This document shows positions 1 to 11,200 of a DNA stretch of 64,000 nucleotides, in pieces; the first letter of the stretch is position 1; every line of letters starts with the position of its first letter. The stretch spans positions 62,001-126,000 of the forward strand of contig RPFO01001264.1 of the NCBI GenBank assembly GCA_009746045.1, given 5' to 3'. Both the position numbers and the translations under genes were made by a program. The stretch comes from Mesostigma viride. Its lineage: Eukaryota > Streptophyta > Mesostigmatophyceae > Mesostigmatales > Mesostigmataceae. The notes below the pieces were generated by a model. The model saw nothing but the letters and a program-made list of their open reading frames with translations. It did not search any database and was not told the origin of the DNA.

Positions 1-3000
1 CCATCCCTCCCGCCCTGTGCCGCCGCCACCCCTTCCTTGGGACATGCTTCCTTGGGTCGGCCGCCCTTCTCCACTTCTTTCTTCCCGTCGAGCGGCCCGC
101 TCTTGTCCTTGCCCTTGTCCTTGTCCTTCCCCGATAGGTCCTTATGGCCTGCTTCAATCCCAGCATGGGAATCCTCAGGGGCACCCTCGGCAGGCTCCGC
201 GGGAGCCTTCCCCCGTGCTTCTTTGGCCTCCTGCTTCAACCTGCCCGCCTCAGCGGCCACATCGCCTCGAGCGCCCTTGTGCATGCCACTGCCATCACCC
301 TCTTTCCGCCCCGACTCCTTTGCAGCCTCCTTTGCGGATTCCTTCGCAGATTCCTTTCCAGCCTCCTTTGCAGGCTCTTTTGAAGGCTCGGCCGCGACCG
401 CGTCCCTCGTCCGCTCCTCACCAGGCACTGCTCCCTTCCCTCCCGCCTCCTCCTTGTCTGCTGCCATCCGTGATGGTGCCGCCACTTCCCCTGCCTTTGC
501 GCTGCTGGCGACCGCAACCTGTGGCTTCTGGTGCCCAGCACCTGCCCCCCCGTGCTCGCTTGCCGAGCTCTTATGCTGCTTGCCGGAATCCGACTCCGCT
601 GGCACCCCTTTCGCCCGCGCCCCGTCACCAGGCTTGGCCTTCACCACGGACTTGGCCGGCATGTCCCCGCCAAGCCCAGCGACTTTATCCACCGGCACAG
701 ATGCTGCAGACCCGCTCTTCTTTACCTCCTCCCCCCCAACACCCTCTTTTCCGCCCTCGCGCCGCACCGCCTTGTCGGGCTTGTGCGAGGATTTCCCGTC
801 CTTGGGCCGCGCTGCCGCTGCGCTGGCAGCTGAACCGCCCGCCGGATCCTCCCGGTCCGCTCCAGGGACTTTCTTGCGATCTAACCGCTGCCTTGCGGCC
901 GCCTTAGCCTTCTCCTTCGAGTCAACTTCCTCCTCTTCCTCGTCCGCAGCCTCATCATTGTCTTGTTCCTCCTCATCCTCCTCTTCCTCCTCTTCCTCCT
1001 CATCATCGTCCTCATCCTCCTCATCCTCGTCATCCTCATCGACATCCGCATTGTCGGACTCATCCTCATCCTCATCCTCATCCTCGTCCTCATCCTCATC
1101 CTCGTCCACCTCCTCGTCCTCATCCTCCTCCTGCCCCGAGTCCTCCCCATCCTCATCATCATCGTCCTCCTCTTCCTCGCGCCGCCGATGCGCCCGCCTC
1201 TCCTTGGCCTCCCGCTTGCCCCGCCCCTCCTTGCTGGGCCGCCCCACCTCCTCCTTGCTGTCCCCGCTGTTGCTGCTGCTGCCCTCATCACTCTCGCTCT
1301 CGCTTGCCACTGCGCTCGCCTTGTTTACGCGCTTGAACACGCGCGCGGCTGCCGAAAGATGAAAGAGACATGTTTTGCGTGTTTTGACACAGGGGCATGA
1401 GCAAGAACACACATGCATAGCCACACACGCAACATAAGGTCATGCCAGCGACCACCATGACCAAAAGTGATGCTCGAATAAAAAGATTAACATCAAGGGG
1501 AAAAACAGATATGAGCCTAGCGGGGTAGCATCACCTAATAATATCCACAGGAGCCAGGCAGCAACCACAAACAATTGGAAGCCTCCGAACACACGCAGCT
1601 ACTAAACCAACAATAGCCACAGTTTATCGCAGCATATCACAGCATTCCACAGCAGACCATGGTAGGAAGGTTACAAACCCCCCACCAGAGACAGCAAGGG
1701 AGTGTGTCCAACCGGGCATGCCAACATCTCTACGTACCCACAACCTCAGCGCGGCTCTGCTGCAGCACAAGCGCAAGCTGCTGCCTCTCCGTCAGCCCCA
1801 CAGGGACCAAGTCCCGCATGTTCACCCCCTGGCGTGCACGAGACCCACTTGCTACGCTGCTCTTGGGGGCGCGTTGCGCGGGTGGCTTGTCTGCAGGACA
1901 TGCCCACAGGGAATGCATGGAGATGGAGCGACAATCAGTGAGACATGCTTGAGCATGCAGCGCCACATGCGACAGGCACAGCACTACAATTGCAAGCATC
2001 GGAATGTACTCGTACAGGACATCTTACTGACAGAACGGGAGCAATTACGAGATGATAATGGGCACGTATAGTATAAAGGCCCAAAGGCCGGGGTCGCTAA
2101 GGTTGTGGAGGATAGGCAGGCATGCTAGACCGCACGTATAGGCATAAACCATTCCATGGTAACAAAGGTTGCCTGCCCCGTGGTATCTCAACAAACGCGA
2201 ATGGCCAACCGATAACAATAGGGTGAGTGACCCTAGGTAAGGCAAGGGCGACACGGCTGCGGCCAAACTTGACAAGGGACACCAGCACAACATGACAAAA
2301 TGACAATGTAGCATCCCATTATTGCAACCCATGAGAATGCAACTGTGTCACATGAATCCTCGCAACCAGTACCTGCATGCACGCACACCAATGAACGGCC
2401 ATGGTAACTGCTGCATCCACGCCCATGCTGATGGCCATGACCATGGGCAGAGGCAGAGCGTCCTTAACCGCAACCTTGGACGGAAAAAAAACGCACCGCT
2501 TAGTCGCTAGATGGTGCGGGAAAAAAAGAACACCACGAAAACAGTGCCACACGACTCATGCTGGATGCCACAGGGCCAAGCAGACCAGGACAAAAGGCAA
2601 AACTGCTTAAAAAGGCAAAACTGCTTACCCAGGTCAAAACACCTTTGCCACTGAGGCAGGCCCTAAATTACACTCCTTGCTGAACCTTGTTTGGCACCTG
2701 GCTGTGTGCGCAGGTGTCCCCCCCGTCACTCTCACCTTCCGTCTTGGGCTTGGCAGCCCCATCCCCTGTCTTGACCTTGACAGGCGGCCCCTCCCGGGGC
2801 GCGCTGACCGCCTTCTTCTCCCCCTCCTTCCTGTCGCCCTCCTTCTTCTCTCCCTGGCCATGCTTCACTGATGGGTGCGAGTGCGGCTGCACATGCTGTG
2901 ACGGCTGAGAGCTATGAGACCCCGCCACCGAGCTCTTCTGCCCCGCACTCGCCGTACCACCCCCGGGGGCAGCCGAAGGCTTCTTGTCCGATGAAACCGC

Positions 3001-3813
3001 GCCAGCTGGCGCGGCGTCCGACGGAGCGTTCAGCCGCCGCAACTTGGCCACAGGGCCTGCCTCATCCTTGCCATGACCGCTGGGCGGCTTGTCCGACTCA
3101 GGCTTGTTTTTAAGGGGCCGCGTCGCGGGCTCCCCCTTGCTGCCCTGCGCCGCACCACTCTCCCAATCCCTCTCCTTCTCCTTGCGCTTCACACCACTCG
3201 CCTGCGGCGGTGGCCCCGTTGCGGACCGGCCATCGGCGTGCTTCTTGGGGGCGGCCGTGGGCTGACTCACGTCACCGTGCGACCCGGGCTGCTGCAGAGG
3301 CGGCAGCAAGGGAAGCGGCACCTTGAGAGGGGACTTTTTCACCGAGACCGAGCTTGCCACGCTACCCACCCCCAGCGGGCGAGCGCTTTTGCTGCCATCC
3401 CTTGCTGCGGGCCGTGCCAGCTTCGCCACCAGCTTGTCTCGGTCCACAGAATGGGAGGTTCCAGGAGCGCCACCTGGCACGCCTGCAAGATTTTTCTGCC
3501 CGTTGGCCATGGACTCTGAAGAATTTCCCGCCACGCTGGGCCTTACCAGCGGGGTGGGCCGGGCGGCGGGCCCCACTTGCGCACCCTGGGGCCCACCCTC
3601 CCCACCCTGAGTGGCCTGCACGCCGCCAGATGGCACTGCCGCCTCGTTTCCATGCGCGTTAGCCCCGCTCCCGGTCCTGTCATCCGCACCAGGGTGCTTG
3701 CGCTTGACCTGAACCGTTGCCGGCTGGCTCGCGGGGACTGCCCCCTCGCCTGCTAGCTTGCTGCCCGCATCCCCGGCTGGCTCTCGCTTGGTGCCATCTC
3801 GCACCGTTGCTTC
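1..3813 (-). CDS. Unrecognised charged low-complexity protein, three exons, runs off the left edge (partial)
   Basis: Three minus-strand exons join in phase: 2736-3813, 1738-1890 and 1-1348. The junctions are donor GAAG|gtgaga to acceptor tcctgcag, and donor GTGG|gtacgt to an acceptor after a pyrimidine-rich stretch ending cggcag; both are phase 1. The first exon is entered at ccctcag|GAAGCA in phase 0, so more exons lie upstream. The first exon encodes a disordered Lys/Pro/Ser/Ala-rich segment. The short middle exon is the most protein-like part, including MRDLVPVGLTERQQLALVLQ. The last exon begins RVFKRVNKASAV, then has an AT-hook-like GRPSKEGRGKR, a long Glu/Asp run (about 954-1190), and Lys/Glu/Ala-rich sequence open to position 1. 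I do not recognise a family. The charge pattern would suit a nuclear or chromatin protein, which is inference. The C-terminus and any folded domain may lie outside the window. Confidence 0.6.
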
Positions 3814-5175
3814 CTGAGGGCATCCAGGGGCGAGCACCCACGGGTGGCAGAGCACCGGCGACATGCGGGGAACCAAAAGGGGCAGCAGAGAAAGGAACGG
3901 CGAGATGATTCACACACATGGCAAAGGATAAGCGACAAGCCCCTAGCCCTGGAGAGGAGAAACATTACCAGTCCCACCGACACATACAGTGGCATCAAAG
4001 TCCATCCTGGTGAATAATGTAAACTCAATTACTCTAGGAAAAAAAGTAGAAGAATGAACCCTGCCCCTAACTTGCATGAAATCATGCTCAATCCAGCAAA
4101 CAGTGGTATCTTGTGGCCTATAGAGCAGAAAGTAGTCTTGCGACATTAAAAGAAAACCAGACCTCTTCGTAACATGCACCCTTCAGAGCCCGAGCCAGAA
4201 ATGGCTTGATAGAGAACAACCCCACAGGGACTAAATACTGCGAAGAACTCTTCTCAGTCTTCAATAGATTGCTATTTAATACATTGTGTATCACTCAAAT
4301 GCAAAGTGATCGTTGCAGCTACAAAAAGCCATTTTGGCAGCGAGCTAAATGAGGTAACACAGCCATGTATACATCCACATGCCATTAACAGCTCGCCGCT
4401 GCTGGTTACCAGACCTGGCCTATGGCAACCAAGGTTGAGCGACTAGGAGCTAGAAGGGCATGTGCAGCCGTGTGGGTCGCTCCTGCCAAGCTCAGCCACG
4501 CAAAGAGGTAATGAGGAGGAGCTGGGCCAGTTTTAGCCACCAAGGAAAATACCTATTGAAAAATTCCTTTCAAGACAATGCTGAAATGCGAAAATGGCAT
4601 CGAAACATGTACGGCAGATGGACAGCAGCAACAAGACTCCGGGACTAAAACCGAGCAGCATAAATAATCTTCCCCACCAGCACATCCGTCTCGACCATAT
4701 ATTGCACCCAAATTAAAAAAAAGAGTGTTGGAGGAGAAAACGATAGTCGGTCGAGTAGAAAAAGATTTCAGAGCTATTTTACATAGGCACATTTCTTGGT
4801 AAAACGACTTTTTAAAGGAGTGCCAGTTTTAACAGGCTGTAATGAAAGGAAAAGGGGGACAAGCGGAAGCACGCTATGTTAAGCAACTTCCCGGTACCTT
4901 GCGTGGTACCCGCTACTTTGCGTGGCAAGCAAACACGGCGGTTCTACCACGTACCATAGACTGTTCGTTACGTTATTAAGTCCAGCCACAACTCAGCTCC
5001 CTGCCAATGACCGGCTCAGCAGCGGCCGAGTTGACGCCCTGTATTTGCCAATAGACAGGGCGCGCCTCAATGACATGGGCGCTGTAGATATCGTGAACTT
5101 TCGTAGACACTCATTAGCTTTTCCTGGACTCAACTGCCATCCACGCGCCCGAGGCGCCTCCATCTCGTTGTCTAC
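3814..5175. other. Probable intron or upstream region of the charged-protein gene
   Basis: This stretch is lower in GC than the exons to its left and has no compelling coding signal. Short minus-strand open frames (for example 3943-4179 and 4553-4792) have no supporting codon bias or recognisable domain. If the candidate first exon at 5176-5307 is real, this is its intron; otherwise it contains an unrecognised promoter or first exons. Confidence 0.35.
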
Positions 5176-5307
5176 CTTCGGGGGCAGTACCCCGGCCGCG
5201 AAATCAAACCAGCATCTCAAACAAGCCTCCTTCTCTGCCTCATTTCTGATATGCCAGAAAAGAGACTGTTTCAAACGCATAGCATCCCGAGTACCATGAA
5301 ATTTCAA
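5176..5307 (-). CDS. Possible first exon of the charged-protein gene (44 codons)
   Basis: A minus-strand frame opens with ATG at 5307 and reads 44 codons, with the core RLKQSLFWHIRNEAEKEACL. It reaches a good donor, CGAAG|gtagac, in phase 0, the same phase as the acceptor of the exon at 3813. The peptide looks more protein-like than background. Its third-position GC is lower than in the downstream exons, and without the donor the frame continues to about 4993. It is not recognised. The link to the downstream exons rests only on phase and orientation, so this is a weak prediction. Confidence 0.22.
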
Positions 5308-5509
5308 GCTATGGTCGGCCTTTTCTCTTTATGATGGGCAAAATGGCGTCCACGGCGCAGGCGTGCAATTCGAGGGCAACGCCACGACGCGACAAGGCAT
5401 ATCCGTCCCGACCCTGCCCGTCCCGACACCTTTCAGAAATGCCGGCGACCGTCCTCGCAGCCCTGACGTACGTAACCTGGCCACGGGTTTTTGGAAATCA
5501 CACCCGGTG

Positions 5510-5726
5510 TTGGGAACACCCGGTGACGGGTGACGGGTGAAGCTAGGCTACTGTACTTACGGTTCGTTTCTTCCCTGGTCACCTTGTTTCCGGCTCATGC
5601 CGCCGCGTCTGAAAGCGTTATCCGTATTAATCGGCGCACACCGTTCCTTTCGTACCTTCAACCCGTATTTATCGACGCGTACCGTAGCCTAGCGTCACCC
5701 GTCACCCGTCACCGGGTGTTCCCCAA
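5510..5726. mobile_element. Small MITE-like element with ~46-bp terminal inverted repeats
   Basis: The segment starting TTGGGAACACCCGGTGACGG at 5510 is repeated in inverted orientation ending at 5726. The match covers about 46 bp with a few mismatches, including a GTGACGG repeat and GCTAGGCTAC. The roughly 125 bp between the arms has no coding content. Size and structure fit a non-autonomous inverted-repeat element. No clear target-site duplication is visible, so the superfamily is not assigned. Confidence 0.55.
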
Positions 5727-8260
5727 CCCCCCCCGCGTTCACTCCAAGTCTCCAACAGTCTCGCTTGGACTGCCATGCAGAACAATCGAAGAGGTGGAAG
5801 ACGATTGTCCAGGCTCACACCGGCGCCGGCCCCTGTGGGCAAGCCCCCTCCCCCCAGGAGGAAGGGGCGCTTTGCTGTGCACAGTAGAGTAGTTAGGGTT
5901 TTAATTCTAGATTAGCTTAGTTAGCTTGGTTTGTTCGGTTTCGCGGCTTCGCCCACCTCAGCCATCCATGATGATCTGAGCCGCCGACAAGGGCCGGAAT
6001 ACCGACGTGCCGGCTACTGACGGCCGCATGTAGTCGATCTCCTGCAACGGAGTCATTTTATAATTTAATTTAATTTAACGTGGCCTTGTACATGAAGTGA
6101 GACAACTATCAAGGAGACAACCAGCGCCGGCAGCCAGAAAGCGGGAGACTAAATCCGGACCATGGTAGCTCGATCGGAGCCTCATGCCGTTATCTAGTCC
6201 GCGTGTTCGAGTCGTTCAGGATGATGAATATGAATGGTGATGGAAATGTGTAGCCTTGTGCATTGAAATTACGCAACTATGTACTACCCCTACTATGGGC
6301 CCCATACCAGATAATGAAGTAGCACTACTTAGCCATGTCAGTACATCATGTGTGCCTATATATATTAGGATTTTTCTAGACTAGGTAGATTAGCGTTAGG
6401 ATAGTTAGATTACGCGGCTCTCTCCTTTCAACCACCCATCAAGGAACTGATATGTGCTACATGATCTCCCAACAAAGGCATGTTATAATTTTTTATTTTT
6501 TTTTTTTCATGTGTGCCTATGATGAGCTCCGCCACACGAGATGATGCATGGCATTATTTACTCATGCTTTGCCCGTGCAGAGAGCTGTTCTCATCTGCTG
6601 AGATGCTATATGTCCTAGCCCTAGCCTAGCCACAACAATCTTCCACCCCATACCAGGCCTTTTTGGATATGATACATCATGGAGGTGTAGGAGCCGGAAC
6701 TTAGTGCACCCATACCAGGTGTCCGAGTGTATTCTGATTTGGCACGCCGCAAAGGTGAAAACCATTTGCGTTCAGTGCCGGTCCACGGAAAACGCGGATA
6801 AACGCGATCTGCGGCAAATGAATCCAGGCCGGAATCGAACTGGGGACCTCTCGCACCAATTTTGCTGACTATAGGACGGACGTCTCCGGATCCTAGGGCA
6901 TCGCCAACTGACACCTACCGTCATCCGCAAAAGTTCTCCTTTCCGGGGAGTGATGCAAGCCTTTCGGATTTGGTACTAGAGAAGTCATTCGAGATCTGTG
7001 TGTAGGAGTACTACACACGTCTCTGCACGGTGTAGTTTACACCGTACTCTTGCAGAAGTAGCCCAGAATGTATTAAAAGCCATATGACCCTTCTCAGGGA
7101 TATGAACTAGACTCGCGCTCCCGTTGGGGAGTCACGGAGCATTCACCCCGATGGATGGATGGATGGATGCAAACAATCCTACCGGTCTAATCTATCTGAA
7201 ACATCAAGCCAACTCTAGTCTAACTCTCTACCCTATGGGCACCTGTCTGGCGTGCTGCCCGTATGTTTGCACATGACGCGGGCGCTCAGGGATATGTGCT
7301 ACATGTACTCCCAACGGAGATATGTTCCAAGATATGTCGGAGATATGGACATCCCAACGGAGATATGGTGCTCACCACTAGATACTCCCGGCCAGTTAGG
7401 CTCGAAACACACGCCCTGATCAAGCATGCTGTTTCTGGCCCCACCGTCTAGGTCATCTAGTCGCTCTACACGTAAGCCAGCCATAATTTCAATGCACAAG
7501 GCTACACATTTCCATCACCATTCATATTCATCATCCTGAACGACTCGAACATGCGGACAAGATAACGGCAGGCTCGAGCTACCATGGTCCGGATTCTCCC
7601 GATTTCTGGCCTGCGCTGGTTGTCTCCTTGATATGTTCCAATTTAATTTAATTTAATGACGACTAACTTGTGCACATGCAGGGGGGCTATGATACGTGAG
7701 ATCGACAACAAAGTCCTATTCACAATATGCAGAATTGTTTGGACAGATATCTTGTGCTTAAGATCAAAGATACAACCGGCACAGGCCCTAGAAGTCTGGA
7801 AGATGTTTATTTACAAGAATACCCTGCTAGCTGCATGAAAGCAGAGACAGATAACCCATGCGGCGTCATGCGGCGTTCACGCATTTAGTAGTGATACCCC
7901 GATTCCCGACTCAAAGAGTAGCTAATATGAATCCGGTTTGATAGTGTGTACTGGTTGAGAGAATCATCCAGGACACACCCTAGTCCTTCCACGGCGTTGG
8001 ATCGCCATGCGTCCAGGAATAGTTGTCTCACTTCAACACTATGGTATACATTGGTTGTCTCGTTGACACTAGTCACATCTGTCAAGGAAAACGCCCCGAC
8101 GGTTGGCCGGAAATGGAAGGTTTAAACCTATCAGAGTCCGCCTGAAAAGAGGGCAAGTCCTTCCTCAAAACTACACCCCAGAGCACTAAGCCAGGGATAT
8201 GGCTATGCTTTCGTTAAACACAACACGCCACACCGTAATCAGCTTACCCCCGCTATAACC
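5727..8260. repeat. Repeat-rich intergenic region (LINE 3' fragment, interspersed repeat copies, AT tracts)
   Basis: No gene is supported here. Recognisable pieces are two inverted copies of a repeat also present near 40.4, 48.5 and 52.8 kb: one at about 6110-6290 and one at about 7365-7635. A fragment at about 7105-7200 matches the LINE 3' end at 40594-40680 (CCCGTTGGGGAGT, GATGGATGG, CCTACCGGTCTAATCTATCT). Short (ATTTA)n-like tails lie near 6060 and 7640. A tRNA-like SINE is listed separately. The remainder (about 7640-8260) shows nothing I recognise. Confidence 0.5.
6725..6915 (-). mobile_element. tRNA-derived SINE-like repeat
   Basis: On the minus strand, TGTCAGTTGGCGA at 6915-6903 resembles a tRNA A box. 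GGTCCCCAGTTCGATTCC at 6848-6831 matches the tRNA T-arm/B box. They are about 70 nt apart, close to tRNA geometry, but the cloverleaf is imperfect. The sequence continues into a non-tRNA body (about 6725-6808), and this body recurs at 50058-50147 without the tRNA part. A tRNA head plus a repeated unrelated body is the usual structure of a SINE. It could instead be a tRNA pseudogene next to an unrelated repeat. Confidence 0.45.
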
Positions 8261-11200
8261 TTAAAAATGATGCCTATCAGACATAAATGGGTGCCTACCC
8301 CTCAGTCCCGCCCCTGCGGCAGCTGCTGCTGCATGCGCGGCTGCCGTTAAATGGGTCGGCAGGCCAGTGCTGTGCTGCAACTTGGACAGGATTTGACGGC
8401 CCATCGCGCGCACAGGCTCTGCATGACCCAGACGGCCACAAGGGGCAGAGCAAGACGGAATATCAGGCACCATATGGTTTAGAACAGGCACCACATAGCT
8501 CAGAACATCCACCACATAGTTCAGAAAATGCACCACATGTTTCAGAACAGGCACCACATGGTTCAGAACAGGCACCACGTGGTTTAGAACATACTGACCA
8601 TACTATTAATTAACCAACAAATTCACAGCATGAGATAGAAGCGCCTATAAAAGCTTGATAAAACGAGCATCACCGTGTCTGGGGCCTGCTAGCTCCCAAC
8701 ACGGCAGTCCTCCCCGAGTTACAACAAAAATGCAATCTACATCTACTGGGGATGGAGTCGACACAAGGCATGGGATGGAACCAACCAAAGGCATGCAACA
8801 ATCCATCCAAACAGGAAAACACGTGCAAGGATGGTAACAATCATCAGGCTTGCCAGACAGGAATGGGCCTGACATACAAGTGATACAACCATGTAATGCA
8901 GTAAGCGAACGACGCACGCAGCCGTGAAACCGTGACGACTTGACAATCACCCCTGAATTTTTATTTAGTCACAAGCATGTGATTCCTGATGTCCTCAAAG
9001 CTTGATACCTCCAACCTGTTTGTCCCATACACATGACCGGGCGCCTCTCGATCACAGCTGCCCATGTGCCAGGGCTACCCTACCACCCTGGCTATTTGAA
9101 GGAAATCTACATAGGTGATCTATTCACTGCACGGCATCACACGGCATCACACTGCATTACATGGGCTCATCATCTTCTCTATGGCATGACACTCCACACA
9201 GAGAAGAGGGACCCTTCAAGGTTGAAGGATCCTTGCAGCTATTCGGATGGCTGCTTTGAGAGAGCCCAAGGCAGACAAGCCGCACCCACTCACCACTAGG
9301 CACGTTGAGCACGCCCGAGTGCTGTGCGCCTTCGCCCCCGTTCTCGCCATCACTGCCGCGCGGCTGGTACTCGACACTCCTCGACGACGATGGCGACTCG
9401 CCCCCTTTACTGTGGGCGGAGCCTTTACTGTGAGTCGAGCTGAGGGAGAGCCAACCCATCACCTCCTGCGTGTCCGCGCCCATGTCTGTGGACGCAGCCC
9501 CCCCGGAGGAAGTAGGCCTCACGGGTACAGGCGCCACAGGCACGACACCCCCACCCCCGTTCTGCAGCCGGGAGGGGCCGGCTCCACCTGTGGACAGCGA
9601 GGGTACTGGCGGCGGCGGCGGCGGCGCATTAGTGGGCTCGTGGGGCGGGCCCTGGGGGATGGGGTGAGGGGAGGGTTCGCAGGCACCTCCGTTGGACAAG
9701 GAGCTCGTGGTCGCCTTGTTGCCGAATTTGAACGAGGTCGGCGTGAACTCTTGCGAGTTGCCCAATGCCTGGGGGTCAAAATGTTGGGAGGTCGCGGGCA
9801 CCCGGATCCGAGGCCAGGAGTAACAGCAAGGGATGGGCATGAGACATCGGAAGTGAGTCAGCCTCACCTGCAAGGCCCGGTGAGAAATGGAGTATCTGGA
9901 AAATAGCTCAAGTATGGGTTGACCAAAGCTTCTGACCAGATGACAGAGAGTCCCTTCACACGTTATGACAGACTCGTGGGAACTCGGAAAAGCGCCTTAA
10001 AAAATGCCCTGCCTTGCCTTCACATGGGAAGCTGCGGCCCACAACCACATCGAAAATTCGCGGTATTTCCCGTGTATATGTGCACTACCTAATTCAGCCC
10101 ATTTTACCAAATCCAGCCACATGCGTCAAACGAACCCGCGATCGGTGTTTGTTGATGTAAGTGGTTCACGACCACTCCACCCAGCTTGCACCGCCACAGT
10201 CCCCACTTTCGGCATCATCATCGCCAGTGCGGCCCAGGCGGCCCTCCACTCCCTACAGTACTTCCGTCCAAACCTACCTCCATCATGGACGTGATGGCTG
10301 GCGAGGGCGCGGTGAGCGCCCCCCCCTGTTGCCGCATGACTGCCGCGAGGCCCGACAAGGAGGACGAGGAGAGGCCACCCCCGCTGGAATGAATCGGTAT
10401 CTGGATGGATAGGTTGTAGAAGGGCTTCCGCGTGGGCTGGGGAACGACCAGCTGCGGGGGAGCTTCGTGCAGGGATGGGTGTGTGGGCTGAGGCATGCCC
10501 CAGGCCGCCGGGGGACCCTGGGGGGCGACGCCGTGGGATCCTGCCTCGACCGCGACGCTGCGAGACGGGGGTGAGTGAGTGTTATGGTGTGTGGGGGGTT
10601 ACGTACGTGTGCACCGATACTGCCCAAGCATAAATCAAACTTTATTCAACATGGCCGCGTCTATACTTATTAGTGGTACCTAGTTACAAGCACCTTAATA
10701 TAACGTAAAACCATCTGAACTGCTCGCGTGCAATGGTATTACTGTGGGAGGGCGGTATGACATCCCAACAACTCAAGGAGTACTTCTCTTACAAAGCCAT
10801 CGCATGTCATGCCATGGATGCCACCCGATGGGACATGTGCTTGGCCACTCGTGTTGGCACCAAACCCGAAGTCAGGCTCCAAGGGCCCACATACAGGCTC
10901 CAAGGGCCAGCTATAGCTATTTCTACATGGTAACGGCTGCGGAAAACCCTACCAATTGTACTCCCATGACGAAACCTGCTATTTGCTCCTGTACCGCTAC
11001 CATTCGCGGGCGAGGACAAGCATACCGAATAATAAGAGCTAATACCTGCGAGTGCGTGGCAGTGCATTCAAAACCTGACAAGCTTGAAATGGGGATGCTG
11101 CACAAAGCCAGAGTAAGCTCAGGCTAACGCAAGTCACTGGATCGGAGCTCACACCGCAGACGCTGGCCGTTGCGTTAGAGCTCATGCACATACCGGCTTG

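Noticed and set aside
37-1362. 441-codon Ser-rich plus-strand open frame
   Set aside because: It mirrors the Glu/Asp/Lys-rich minus-strand exon, which has phase-consistent splice junctions and a good acceptor; the plus frame has none.
3943-4179. 78-codon minus-strand frame (with DTTVCWIEHDFMQ)
   Set aside because: It looks mildly protein-like, but composition is AT-rich and no splice phase links it to the neighbouring exons.
6831-6915. Functional tRNA gene on the minus strand
   Set aside because: The A and B boxes are recognisable, but the acceptor and anticodon arms do not form a clean cloverleaf, and the sequence is fused to a repeat body.
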